A stretch of DNA of 64,000 nt from Pseudohoeflea suaedae. GTDB lineage: Bacteria > Pseudomonadota > Alphaproteobacteria > Rhizobiales > Rhizobiaceae. The notes beneath the pieces are model-generated. The model had not been told where the DNA came from and did not search any database. It saw only the letters and a list, made by a program, of their open reading frames with translations. Below are positions 1-10,503 of this stretch, in pieces (within the stretch, counting starts at the first letter, position 1; each line of letters begins with the position of its first letter). The stretch is from NCBI RefSeq assembly GCF_004354915.1, contig NZ_SMSI01000001.1, positions 1,054,001 through 1,118,000 on the forward strand, given 5' to 3'. A program made the translations under genes and the position numbers.

Positions 1-496
<496 letters not shown>

Positions 497-555
497 TCGG
501 AACAGGCTTGCCGGCTGACAAGATCTCATGATCATCGGCTCTCGAGGAGTATGCC

Positions 556-978
556 ATGACGAATACCGCACTATTCTGGCCGATGATCATCCAGGCGGCA
601 CTTACCTTCGCCGTCTACATCATCATGTCCCGCCGCCGGCTCGAAGGGGTGCGGCGGGGAAGCGCGAAACCGGCGGATTACAAGGTGCCGACCGTCGAGC
701 CCGAATACAGCGCCACGGCGGTTCGCAACCTGTCCAATCAGTTCGAACTGCCGGTCCTGTTCTTCGTCGTCTGCCTGTCGCTGCAGATGACGGCGGGCGT
801 CAATTACGCGGTGCTGCTGCTCGCCTGGGTCTTCGTGATTTCACGCCTTGCCCACACGATCATCCATATCGGCTCCAACAAGCTGCGTTTGCGCCGTCCG
901 ATCTTCATCGTCGGCTTCCTCGCCTGCCTGCTTCTGTGGATTTGGCTCGCCGTTCACCTTCTCATGGCGTCGCTCTGA
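556..978 (+). CDS. MAPEG-family membrane protein
   Basis: A 140-residue integral membrane protein of the MAPEG family (glutathione-dependent or related membrane enzymes). Four hydrophobic segments are visible at about residues 7-25, 66-80, 83-98 and 115-136. The family signature is clear: NLSNQFE at 58-64 and a HTIIHIGSNKLRLRRP-like stretch around 100-115. The ATG at 556 has a good ribosome site, GAGGAG at 544-549, six bases upstream. The substrate cannot be told from sequence. The gene converges on oxyR and the two coding regions overlap by 17 bp. It may be cotranscribed with guaB. Confidence 0.85.
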   Translation: MTNTALFWPMIIQAALTFAVYIIMSRRRLEGVRRGSAKPADYKVPTVEPEYSATAVRNLSNQFELPVLFFVVCLSLQMTAGVNYAVLLLAWVFVISRLAHTIIHIGSNKLRLRRPIFIVGFLACLLLWIWLAVHLLMASL

Positions 979-1906
979 CCTCGTATGACGCCAGCGCCTG
1001 CCGAGCGTCGTCGATGATCGAAGCCGAGATCTGGGTGATGATGGTCGCAAGAGCATCGAAATCCGTGCGGCGGTGTGTGCCCCGACGGAAGAACAGCGCA
1101 ATGTTCCGCTCAGGCACAGGCGGCGCGAACTCCATGATCCGGATGTCGCCACGCCTGAGGCTTTCCGCCGGCAGCGCGATTTCCGGCAGCAGCGTCCGGC
1201 CCATGCCGCTCGCGACCATCTGCAGAAGTGTCGTCAGTGACGTCGCGCCGTAATTGACGAGATTGGCCTCTGGCCTGTCCTCGCAGAGCGCCAGCGCCTG
1301 GTCGCGCAGGCAATGTCCCTCCTCGAGGAGCAGGAGCCGGTCGAGTGCGACATGATGCTGGTTGAGCGGGGAGACCAGGACATCGTCGCTTTCGCTTGCC
1401 ACCATGAAGAACCGGTCGGCAAACAACTCCGTATGCCCGATCCATGGTTCGTTGATCGGCAGTGCCGCGACGATTGCGTCGAGACTGCCTGCATGAAGCT
1501 GCTGAACCAGCGTCTCGGTCACCGCTTCCTTCACACGGAATTCGAGCTTCGGAAAGCGTTCGGTCAGCACCGGGGCGAGAGAGGGGAGCAGATAGGGCGC
1601 GATCGTGGGAATGAGCCCGAGCTTCAGGGTTCCGCTCAGCACGCCCTGTTCCTGGCGCGCCTGTTCCTCGATCAGGCGCACTTCATCGAGAACGCGGCGG
1701 AAACCCGGCAAAAGCTGTTCTCCGGCCTCCGTCAGCACCACCGCGCCGCGATTGCGCTCGATCAGAACGCAGCCGAGCCGGCGCTCCAGCTCGGCGATCT
1801 GGGTGGATAGCGCCGGTTGCGAAACATGGACGTCCTGTGCCGCCTGACCAAAGTGGAGGCGGCGCGCCAGGGCATCGAAATAGGTCATTTGCTTGAGCGT
1901 GATCAT
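962..1906 (-). CDS. oxyR: OxyR, peroxide-sensing LysR-family activator
   Basis: A 314-residue LysR-type regulator with an N-terminal helix-turn-helix (about 4-60) and a substrate-binding-like sensor domain. The redox signature GHCLRDQALALC places two cysteines at 199 and 208, the same numbers and spacing as the peroxide-reactive pair of E. coli OxyR, so this is a true OxyR rather than a generic LysR protein. In that family H2O2 makes a disulfide between them and switches DNA contacts. It diverges from katG, the classic target. An OxyR-type operator begins two bases upstream of the start codon, which implies autoregulation. No Shine-Dalgarno sequence is obvious before this ATG. Confidence 0.95.
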   Translation of the reverse strand: MITLKQMTYFDALARRLHFGQAAQDVHVSQPALSTQIAELERRLGCVLIERNRGAVVLTEAGEQLLPGFRRVLDEVRLIEEQARQEQGVLSGTLKLGLIPTIAPYLLPSLAPVLTERFPKLEFRVKEAVTETLVQQLHAGSLDAIVAALPINEPWIGHTELFADRFFMVASESDDVLVSPLNQHHVALDRLLLLEEGHCLRDQALALCEDRPEANLVNYGATSLTTLLQMVASGMGRTLLPEIALPAESLRRGDIRIMEFAPPVPERNIALFFRRGTHRRTDFDALATIITQISASIIDDARQALASYEVRATP

Positions 1907-1907
1907 G

Positions 1908-1944
1908 ATAGGGAAAAGCTATCGATAAAATACAAAAATACAAT
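1908..1944. promoter_or_regulatory. OxyR operator in the oxyR-katG intergenic region
   Basis: Four tetranucleotides are spaced exactly as in the oxidised-OxyR consensus: ATAG (1908-1911), seven bases, CTAT (1919-1922), seven bases, ATAC (1930-1933), seven bases, CAAT (1941-1944). The first half is a perfect ATAG-N7-CTAT; the second has two mismatches in eight. The site abuts the oxyR start, so binding should affect oxyR expression, and lies about 230 bp upstream of the katG start. A perfect 7-bp inverted repeat, TCGATAA at 1922-1928 and TTATCGA at 1951-1957, overlaps it. I see no other clear site in 1945-2160. Confidence 0.8.
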
Positions 1945-2117
1945 TGGAAATTATCGAGACGATCCCTCATTGTCATCCGCGCGAGAAGTCGCGCGAGAGG
2001 GAGGAATTCGACTCCGAAGCGCTGAGCCGGCATCCACGACGTTGTCGTGCAACTGTCAGGTGGCAGCGCTAAACACGGTTGAACCGTGCTCGGCGGACGG
2101 AATTTCAACGCGCTTGA

Positions 2118-4370
<2,253 letters not shown>

Positions 4371-4396
4371 ACCCTTCCGGCATCGACATGAAACGG

Positions 4397-4424
4397 AACC
4401 GGGGCCTTACGGCCCCGGTTTTTT
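4397..4424 (+). terminator. Rho-independent terminator of katG
   Basis: A perfect 10-bp stem AACCGGGGCC (4397-4406) pairs with GGCCCCGGTT (4411-4420) around a TTAC loop, and the 3' arm runs into six T bases (4419-4424). It sits 26 bp after the katG stop. The LysR gene on the other strand ends at 4435, so the same stem may also serve it, although a T tail is lacking on that side. Confidence 0.92.
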
Positions 4425-4434
4425 GTTGCCCGGC

Positions 4435-5382
4435 CTACCAGGCGGCAAGGGTGGGCGCATCGGCCCGTATGCCGCGATCGCGGCGACTATTGCCCTTGGC
4501 CGTTTCGTCTTCCTCGGTCACGGGCGTGATGTTGTCGAGGCTGGCCGCGATATGGCCGCACAGGGCATCGACGAGCGCCTTCGGCGCGCCCGGCCGGCGC
4601 ATGAGCCCGATCTGGGCGGGGGCGAGGGCGGGGAAACCGTCGAGCTGCGAAAGGATACGCATGCCCGGCCTGACCGCGCACTCGGGCAGCAGCGAGACGG
4701 CAAGCCCGCTCAGGACGGCCGACGTCACGACGGTAGCCGACCAGCTGGTGAACAGGATCTGGTACTCGCGTCCGGAGGCATCGAGCGCGGCGCAGGCGAG
4801 GTGTCGCCAGCGGCACGACGTCCGTCCGACAGCCAGTGGCACGACCGGATCCTCATGCACCGTATGGTTCATCGAGGTGACCCAGTAGAGCGGTTCGGTC
4901 CTGACAACTTCGGAGCTGCGCTCGAGGGGATCGTGGGTAACGAGCGCCACATCGAGTTCGCCGCGCTGCAGCCGCGCCGACAATTCCGACGAGGGCTCGC
5001 ATTCGATATAGAGTTCGACGCCCGGATGGGTTTTGGCAAAACGTGCGATGATGCCCGGCATGTAGCGGTCGGCATAGTCGTCCGGAGTGCCGATGCGGAT
5101 CATGCCCTCGAGTTTCTGGTCGTCGAAGGCCGCCATCGTCTCGTTGTTGAGCCGGATCATCCGCCTTGCATAGCCGAGCAGTCGCTCGCCCTCGTCCGTG
5201 AGCCGGTTGGTGCGACCATCCTTGATGAAAAGCGGCTTGCCGATCCGCTCTTCCAGCCGTCGCATCTGCATCGAGACGGCCGACTGCGTCTTGAAAACCT
5301 TTTCCGCGGCACGCGTGAAACTGCCTGAATCGACGATGGCAATGAAGGTCTGCAACTGATCGATGTCGAGAGGTGCGGGCAT
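4435..5382 (-). CDS. LysR-family transcriptional regulator, LrhA-like
   Basis: A 315-residue LysR regulator. The N-terminal winged helix-turn-helix (about residues 6-65) contains SFTRAAEKVFKTQSAVSMQM, followed by the effector-binding domain. The second half resembles the LrhA/HexA branch: a C-x-WR segment in the middle, then GLAVSLLPECAVRPGMRIL. That branch controls motility, attachment and virulence in other proteobacteria, but the targets here are unknown. It diverges from a DUF1127 gene, and a short inverted repeat, TTGTT-GATG-AACAA, lies at 5401-5414 between them. I did not see the OxyR cysteine pair or other sensor signature. Confidence 0.88.
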   Translation of the reverse strand: MPAPLDIDQLQTFIAIVDSGSFTRAAEKVFKTQSAVSMQMRRLEERIGKPLFIKDGRTNRLTDEGERLLGYARRMIRLNNETMAAFDDQKLEGMIRIGTPDDYADRYMPGIIARFAKTHPGVELYIECEPSSELSARLQRGELDVALVTHDPLERSSEVVRTEPLYWVTSMNHTVHEDPVVPLAVGRTSCRWRHLACAALDASGREYQILFTSWSATVVTSAVLSGLAVSLLPECAVRPGMRILSQLDGFPALAPAQIGLMRRPGAPKALVDALCGHIAASLDNITPVTEEDETAKGNSRRDRGIRADAPTLAAW

Positions 5383-5400
5383 GGACTTGTCCCATCAAGA

Positions 5401-5414
5401 TTGTTGATGAACAA
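5401..5414. promoter_or_regulatory. Possible LysR operator between LysR gene and DUF1127 gene
   Basis: A small inverted repeat TTGTT-GATG-AACAA lies 19 bp upstream of the LysR start, in the 140-bp divergent promoter region. The surrounding bases are AT-rich. The arms are only five bases, so this is suggestive and not proof of a binding site. Confidence 0.35.
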
Positions 5415-5522
5415 CATTAAAAACATTCGTTGGACTGATCAATACTCATTCGACATGTTGTCGACACCGGAGAAGGCGCCGACCGTCGTTGCGCCTCCGG
5501 TCCAGACGAAGTGGAAAAAACG

Positions 5523-5816
5523 ATGACCAGGCATTCCCGGATAAACCCACCACTGCCCATAGATCAGGCATCCGGGGCAGTAACGCTCGACTATGGATCG
5601 GCAAGGCTCGGCCGCCGCCTGCGTGCCGTCTACCAGGCGCTGCGCAATCGCATCGCTGCGCACAAACTGTACGACATGACGGACGAGCAGCTCGCCGATA
5701 TCGGTCTCACCCGCGCCGATCTGCGCCACAGCTTCGTCGCCAATGATCAGTTTGATCCGACCATCGAGCTTGCCTGGAAAGCGCGCACCAACGCTCGCCA
5801 GATGCGCCGTCTCTGA
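5523..5816 (+). CDS. DUF1127-domain small protein
   Basis: A 97-residue, basic, soluble protein ending in a DUF1127 domain; the signature LYDMTDEQLADIGLTRADL is at about residues 52-70. DUF1127 proteins are common in rhizobia. Small Arg-rich members have been linked to phosphate, RNA and carbon metabolism, but the longer type seen here has no settled role. The ATG at 5523 has GGAA at 5513-5516 at good spacing, so I prefer it to the in-frame GTG at 5511, which would make it four residues longer. It diverges from a LysR regulator that may control it and is followed by a terminator. Confidence 0.8.
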   Translation: MTRHSRINPPLPIDQASGAVTLDYGSARLGRRLRAVYQALRNRIAAHKLYDMTDEQLADIGLTRADLRHSFVANDQFDPTIELAWKARTNARQMRRL

Positions 5817-5871
5817 AGGATTTCAAAGGTCCCCGGCGGGCTGTCCAACTAAGTTCCCAGCCCGCCATTTC

Positions 5872-5906
5872 CCCGGCCGCGCGCCCTGTTGCGGCCGGGT
5901 TTTTTT
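5872..5906 (+). terminator. Rho-independent terminator after DUF1127 gene
   Basis: A perfect 9-bp GC-rich stem, CCCGGCCGC (5872-5880) with GCGGCCGGG (5891-5899), is followed by seven T bases (5900-5906). Just upstream a second hairpin, GGCGGGCTG (5835-5843) with CAGCCCGCC (5858-5866), lacks a strong T run and may be an accessory structure. Confidence 0.88.
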
Positions 5907-5909
5907 ATC

Positions 5910-6749
5910 CTAGCGTCCGCCCTTCATGCCCTGAAGATACTGGTCGAAGATCGATTCCATGTCCTTCTGATAGCCGCGCTGGATCTCCCGGCCGGATTCG
6001 AACATCTGGCCGAATATCTCCTCATAGGGATTTGGCTTGTGTTCGGGGTCTGGTTCGGGTTGCGGCTGGGGTTCGGGCTGCCTGGTCGCCCCGCCCATCA
6101 TCTGCTTGAAGATGTCGGCGAAGGGGTTGTTGGCGAAAGGGTTGGTGTCCTGCGATTGTGCGCCGGAGGTTTGCCCGCCGCCGAAATAACCGCCCATCAT
6201 GTTTTCGAGCATCTGTCCCAGCGGATTGTTCGCTCCTGACGAACCGCCCGGCCTTGCATACCCGCCCTTCATCATCTCGGTCATGATGTCGGCGATCACA
6301 TTGCCCGATCCTCCGCCCGCGCTGCCGCGCATCTGTCCGGTGGATTGCTTGAAAAGCCCGCCCATGACCATCGAGGCGATGATCGGCAGCATCTGCTTGA
6401 AAATGCTCTCCGCTATGCCGGTCACGGCTGCGGCCTGGGCGGCGACGGCGCGGCTGACGTCCTTCGAGCCGAAGATATGGCCCAGAATGCCGTTTCCTTC
6501 CTCGATGCCCGAGGGTGAGAAGGCCTTCTGCATGTTCTCGAAATACTGGGCGTGATGGCCGCCGGCGAGGGCCTGCAGAAAATTGCCGACATCCATCGGG
6601 TTGTTGGCATTGCGCTTGAGCCCAGCGGAAAAGGCCGGCATCAAGGCTTCCATCGCCTGGTCGACCTGCGCTTCGCTCAGACCGAACTGACGCGCCATCG
6701 CCTTCATGGCCTCGGTGTTCTGGGCCATCATATCGTAAAGCGGCATCAT
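5910..6749 (-). CDS. DUF937-domain protein
   Basis: A 279-residue soluble protein whose N-terminal two thirds match the DUF937 (YidB-like) pattern: MPLYDMMAQN, then LSEAQVDQAMEALMPAFSAGL, then a helical stretch around 110-140. The C-terminal part is rich in Gly, Met, Asn and Pro and contains an alternating Pro-Gln/Pro-Glu segment near residues 229-242. Function is unknown for the whole family. Two ATG codons start the frame; GGGAGGA at 6757-6763 favours the first. It follows gshA with an 86-bp gap and could be its distal partner. Confidence 0.78.
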   Translation of the reverse strand: MMPLYDMMAQNTEAMKAMARQFGLSEAQVDQAMEALMPAFSAGLKRNANNPMDVGNFLQALAGGHHAQYFENMQKAFSPSGIEEGNGILGHIFGSKDVSRAVAAQAAAVTGIAESIFKQMLPIIASMVMGGLFKQSTGQMRGSAGGGSGNVIADIMTEMMKGGYARPGGSSGANNPLGQMLENMMGGYFGGGQTSGAQSQDTNPFANNPFADIFKQMMGGATRQPEPQPQPEPDPEHKPNPYEEIFGQMFESGREIQRGYQKDMESIFDQYLQGMKGGR

Positions 6750-6835
6750 CGCGGCGTCCTCCCATCTGATTGGTATGGGGGAGCTTAACTTGCCGTTGCG
6801 CAGGCGGCAATGACGGCTGAAGGCGAGGCGCCGGC

Positions 6836-8209
6836 TCAGTAGGCGTATTCGGCAAACAGCGGTTCGATGGAACCTTCCCAGCGCCCCCGGTACTGCGCCA
6901 GCATTTCCTCGGCAAGCGTGGTGCCGCGCGCCACGGTTTCCTCGAGAGGGGCAAGGAAGTGGCTCTCGTCATGGCCTTCCGAGTTCAGCCGCGCGCGCGC
7001 GACGAGCCCCTTGCGGGAAATGCCGAGCACCGTCTTGCCGACCTGTTGCAGGCTCTGTCCGCGGAACATGGTCTTCAATCCCTGGCGCGGAACCTCGTCG
7101 CGCATGGCCTGCACGTCGTCCAGCGTCCAGTCGCTCGTGTAAGCGTGGATCTCGTCGAGGGCCGTGTCGTCGTAAAGAAGCCCGACCCAGAATGCGGGCA
7201 GGGCGCAGATGAGGCGCCACGGTCCACCGTCGGCGCCCCGCATTTCGAGGAACTTCTTCAGGCGGACGTCCGGGAAGACGGTCGACAGGTGGTTGGTCCA
7301 GTCGCCGCGTGTGGGTTCCGGGTTCGGGATCTCGCCCTTCAGCGCGCCGTTCATGAATTGACGGAAGGTCACATGGGTGGCGTCGATATATTTGCCGTCG
7401 CGAATGACGAAATACATGGGAACGTCGAGTGCCCACTGGGTGTAGGCTTCGAAGCCGAAATCGTCGTCGAAGACGAAGGGCAGAAGCCCGGCGCGCTGGT
7501 TGTCGGTGTCGCGCCAGATGTCGCCGCGCCAGGAGACCAGGCCGTTCGGCTTGCCGTCGGTGAAGGGCGAGGAGGCAAAGAGCGCGGTCGCGAGCGGCTG
7601 CAGCTTCATGCCGACCTGCATCTTCCGCCGCATGTCGGTTTCCGAGCTGAAGTCGAGATTCACCTGGATGGTGCAGGTCCGGTACATCATGTCGAGACCC
7701 TGGCTGCCGACCTTCGGCATGTAGCGGGTCATGATGTCGTAGCGCGATTTCGGCATGCGCGGGGTTTCGCCGAACCCCCATTTCGGGCTGCCGCCCATGC
7801 CGATGAAGCGAATGCCGAGCGGATCGGCGATCTCGCGCAGCTGCGCGAGATGGGCATTCGATTCGCGGCAGGTCTGGTGGATGGTTTCAAGCGGCGCGCC
7901 GGAGAGTTCGAACTGTCCGCCCGGCTCGAGGCTGATCGCCCCCTGGCCCGTCGGCTCGACAAGTCCGATGATCTTGCCCGAATCCATGATGGGTTCCCAG
8001 CCGAGCATCCCGGACATGCCTTCGAGCAGGGCGCTGATCGATTGCTCCCCGGCATAAGGCACCGGACGGTTGCCCTCGGCAAAGAAGACGAACTTCTCGT
8101 GCTCGGTCCCGATGCGCCAGTCGGACTTCGGCTTGCAGCCGCTTGCAAGGTAACCGGACAGTTCGTCAGGCGAGCTGATCAGCGTATCGTCGGTGGTATC
8201 ACGTGCCAT
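6836..8209 (-). CDS. gshA: Glutamate-cysteine ligase, plant/alphaproteobacterial type
   Basis: A 457-residue enzyme of the GCS2 family that joins glutamate and cysteine in the first step of glutathione synthesis. The sequence matches the class found in alphaproteobacteria and plants: IGTEHEKF near residue 33, SLEPGGQFELSG near residue 97, YRTCTIQVNLDF in the middle, and FGFEAYTQWALDVPMYF. This class is distinct from the E. coli enzyme. The ATG at 8209 is directly preceded by a short GGAAC-like site. It is the first step of a pathway that could supply glutathione for MAPEG and Kef-type proteins elsewhere in the window. Confidence 0.95.
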   Translation of the reverse strand: MARDTTDDTLISSPDELSGYLASGCKPKSDWRIGTEHEKFVFFAEGNRPVPYAGEQSISALLEGMSGMLGWEPIMDSGKIIGLVEPTGQGAISLEPGGQFELSGAPLETIHQTCRESNAHLAQLREIADPLGIRFIGMGGSPKWGFGETPRMPKSRYDIMTRYMPKVGSQGLDMMYRTCTIQVNLDFSSETDMRRKMQVGMKLQPLATALFASSPFTDGKPNGLVSWRGDIWRDTDNQRAGLLPFVFDDDFGFEAYTQWALDVPMYFVIRDGKYIDATHVTFRQFMNGALKGEIPNPEPTRGDWTNHLSTVFPDVRLKKFLEMRGADGGPWRLICALPAFWVGLLYDDTALDEIHAYTSDWTLDDVQAMRDEVPRQGLKTMFRGQSLQQVGKTVLGISRKGLVARARLNSEGHDESHFLAPLEETVARGTTLAEEMLAQYRGRWEGSIEPLFAEYAY

Positions 8210-8370
8210 GGGAGTTCCGTCAGAGCAGTCGGGTCGATCTCTCGTGCCATTTATGGCTCAAGGGCGAAAGCCGTACCTGATTGGAGACAAATGATCCATC
8301 ACGCAAGTCAAAAGCTCTGAACACTGGTACAAAGATGGTTGAACAATGAGGCGTCGGGTGACCGTCCGTC

Positions 8371-9117
8371 TCAGCTGCGATTGCCCCAATCGCCGCAAAC
8401 CATCTGCACAGCTGTCAGAGCCGCGACCGCGGCCGTGTCGGCACGCAGGATGCGCGGCCCGAGCGGAATTGCGGTCACGAAGGGTTTTGCCCGTAGCGTT
8501 TCGCGTTCGTCGTCGGAAAAGCCGCCTTCCGGTCCGACAAGTAGCCCGAGCCTTTCGCCCTTTAGCGTCGCGAGTATCGCCGCCGGATTGTCGGTGGCGC
8601 TGTCCTCGTCGCAGAAGACGAGATGGCGGGACAGGTCCCAGCGCTCAAGCAGATCGTCGAGTTTCGTCGCATTCGCGAGTTCCGGGATCGCCAGCACGCC
8701 GCATTGTTCCGCCGCTTCCAGAATCCAGGCTTGCATCTTGTCTGGGTTGAGGCGGGTGTTCTGGGTGAATTGCGTCATCACCGGCTGAATGACGCCGGCG
8801 CCCATCTCCACGGCCTTTTCGACCATCCAGTCGAGACGGCCCGCCTTGATCGGCGCAAAGCAGAAGACAAGATCGGGCGCAGGGGGCTGGGCTCGCTCCA
8901 GTTCCAGCGGGACGAGAACCGCTTTTTTCTTCGCGGGGCTCTCGAGCCGCGCCCGCCACTCGCCGTCGCGGCCATTGAACAGAAGGAGTTCGGCTCCCGG
9001 CTCCATCCTGAGAACGGTCAGAAGATAATGCGACTGCTCCTTTTCCGCCGCGATGGCCAGACCGGCGGAAATGGGAGCGTCGACGAACAGGCGTTTGAGT
9101 TTGTAGTTTGCACGCAT
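8371..9117 (-). CDS. rsmE: 16S rRNA (uracil1498-N3)-methyltransferase RsmE
   Basis: A 248-residue SPOUT-fold methyltransferase that makes m3U1498 in the small ribosomal subunit. An N-terminal PUA-like part precedes the trefoil knot domain. Signatures are EKAVEMG (100-106), the SAM-binding LLVGPEGGF (192-200) and LGPRILRADTAA (219-230). In Hyphomicrobiales rsmE is commonly beside gshA, as here, with 161 bp between them. That gap holds no clear operator or terminator. The upstream unknown gene on the same strand ends 31 bp before it. Confidence 0.95.
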   Translation of the reverse strand: MRANYKLKRLFVDAPISAGLAIAAEKEQSHYLLTVLRMEPGAELLLFNGRDGEWRARLESPAKKKAVLVPLELERAQPPAPDLVFCFAPIKAGRLDWMVEKAVEMGAGVIQPVMTQFTQNTRLNPDKMQAWILEAAEQCGVLAIPELANATKLDDLLERWDLSRHLVFCDEDSATDNPAAILATLKGERLGLLVGPEGGFSDDERETLRAKPFVTAIPLGPRILRADTAAVAALTAVQMVCGDWGNRS

Positions 9118-9148
9118 GGTCCAGCAATGAAGATGCCGGGCGCGCGGG

Positions 9149-9802
9149 TCAAGCCGCCTGGTCGGCGGAAGGGTGCCATTCCGGTCTGTAGCCGGCCTTC
9201 AGGCAGCCGATAACGGATTTCGGGGTCACCACCGTGATCGGCTCGATATTCAGGTTCGAGAAGTTGAGCGCCGGTGCATATTCGCTGAACCCCCAGGGAA
9301 GCGCCCGGCCGTCGCGGAGAGCAAAATAGGTCGCCCCGGCCAGCACGATCGTTCCGTCCGGAAGGTCGGGGAGCGAGGCCGGCCTGACCGTCTCCGGCTT
9401 CCTCGAACGCGAATGCAGCCGCTCGGCGTGCAGGGTCCTGTTCATGTCGGTGGCCGCACCCTTGCCCTTGTTGGCCTCGCACCATGCTGCCTTGAAGCTG
9501 GTGGCATTTTCCCGCCGGCAGGTGTTGCAGGGCCGATGCCCGGCGGCCAGCGCGGTGATCTCGTCGAGGAAGAACAATTCCGTCCAGCCTGCGCCGCCGT
9601 TTCGGCCGTTCTTGCCCCAGACGTCGCGCTTTCTCTCCCTGTAGGAAAGCGCGCAGCAGATCCAGGCTGTCGTCGACCAGCGCTTGCCGCCGAGCGTCTT
9701 CGTCTCCGGATCGTGTATGACGCCGCGGTTGCCGATGAACAGGCCCCTCGATTCCGAGGAAAAGAGATCGCCCGCCGGATCGACGCGATTTTGATATGGC
9801 AT
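9149..9802 (-). CDS. Conserved-looking unknown protein with Ada-like Cys motif
   Basis: A 217-residue protein I do not recognise by name. Residues 80-96 read DEITALAAGHRPCNTCR, very like the second half of the zinc-binding domain of Ada methyl-transfer proteins (A-GFRPCKRC). A Cys pair at 49-50, in AWICCALSYRERK, lies where Ada has its first two ligands but with different spacing. The N-terminus has FIGNRGVIHD and the C-terminus SVIGCLKAGYRPEWHPSA. There is no signal peptide or membrane segment. A metal-binding or nucleic-acid role is an inference only. It lies between a LysE exporter and rsmE, all leftward. Confidence 0.72.
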   Translation of the reverse strand: MPYQNRVDPAGDLFSSESRGLFIGNRGVIHDPETKTLGGKRWSTTAWICCALSYRERKRDVWGKNGRNGGAGWTELFFLDEITALAAGHRPCNTCRRENATSFKAAWCEANKGKGAATDMNRTLHAERLHSRSRKPETVRPASLPDLPDGTIVLAGATYFALRDGRALPWGFSEYAPALNFSNLNIEPITVVTPKSVIGCLKAGYRPEWHPSADQAA

Positions 9803-9803
9803 G

Positions 9804-10451
9804 TCAGCCTGCCCTGCGTGTGAGAGCGGCGGCAGCCCCCGCCATGATCAGCAGCGATCCGCCCGTCCGCGTCACGGCTCTGAGGACCTGAGGGCGCCGG
9901 ACGATCCGTCGCGCGGATGACGCCAGCAGCGCATAGGCGGCCGCATTGATCACCCCGAGCAGCATGAAGGTAAGCACGTAGACGATCGCCTGTGTGCCGT
10001 AGGCGCCCGCTGGATCGATGAATTGCGGTACGAAGGCGACGAAGAACAGGATGCCCTTGGGATTGAGGACGGTGACCAGGAACGAGTCGCGGAACACCGG
10101 GAGGAGTGCCGCTGCGGGCGCTTCGCTCTCGACGCCCTGCGACGGAATCTCCGGCAGGGCGACCGGAGTGCGCCACATCTTGAGCCCGAGCCACACGAGG
10201 TAGGCCGCGCCCGCGAATTTCAGTATCTGGAAGAGCGTCGCCGATGTGGCGAGGATTGCGCCTGCACCGGCCATTGAGAACCCGGTGGCGATCAGGTCGC
10301 CAAGGGCAACACCCGCGACACTGGCGAATGCCACGCGACGTCCCTGTGCCAGCGCCTGCCCGATCACCAGAACGATGGTCGGCCCGGGGATCACCAGGAT
10401 GATCAGTGATGCTGCGATGAAGGCGAGATAGAGGTGAAGCGAAATATCCAT
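9804..10451 (-). CDS. LysE/RhtB-family amino-acid exporter
   Basis: A 215-residue inner-membrane protein with about six transmembrane segments. The family motif VIPGPTIVLVIGQAL is at residues 20-34, and an FVAFVPQFIDP stretch occurs past the middle (loop III region). Members export amino acids or homoserine lactones; the substrate here is unknown. The frame is open upstream to 10532, but the ATG at 10451 (MDISLHLYLAF) begins the first hydrophobic segment as usual for the family, so I chose it. It lies 52 bp after the phosphoesterase gene and ends one base before the next gene starts. Confidence 0.87.
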   Translation of the reverse strand: MDISLHLYLAFIAASLIILVIPGPTIVLVIGQALAQGRRVAFASVAGVALGDLIATGFSMAGAGAILATSATLFQILKFAGAAYLVWLGLKMWRTPVALPEIPSQGVESEAPAAALLPVFRDSFLVTVLNPKGILFFVAFVPQFIDPAGAYGTQAIVYVLTFMLLGVINAAAYALLASSARRIVRRPQVLRAVTRTGGSLLIMAGAAAALTRRAG

Positions 10452-10503
10452 GAGGCCGGTCCCATCCCTTGGAAGCCAAGCAAGCCCTGATTGCGTCCCT
10501 CCG

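Noticed and set aside
6790..6810. TTGCCG-N9-CGGCAA after gshA, considered as a terminator.
   Set aside because: The stem is only six bases and no T run follows on either strand.
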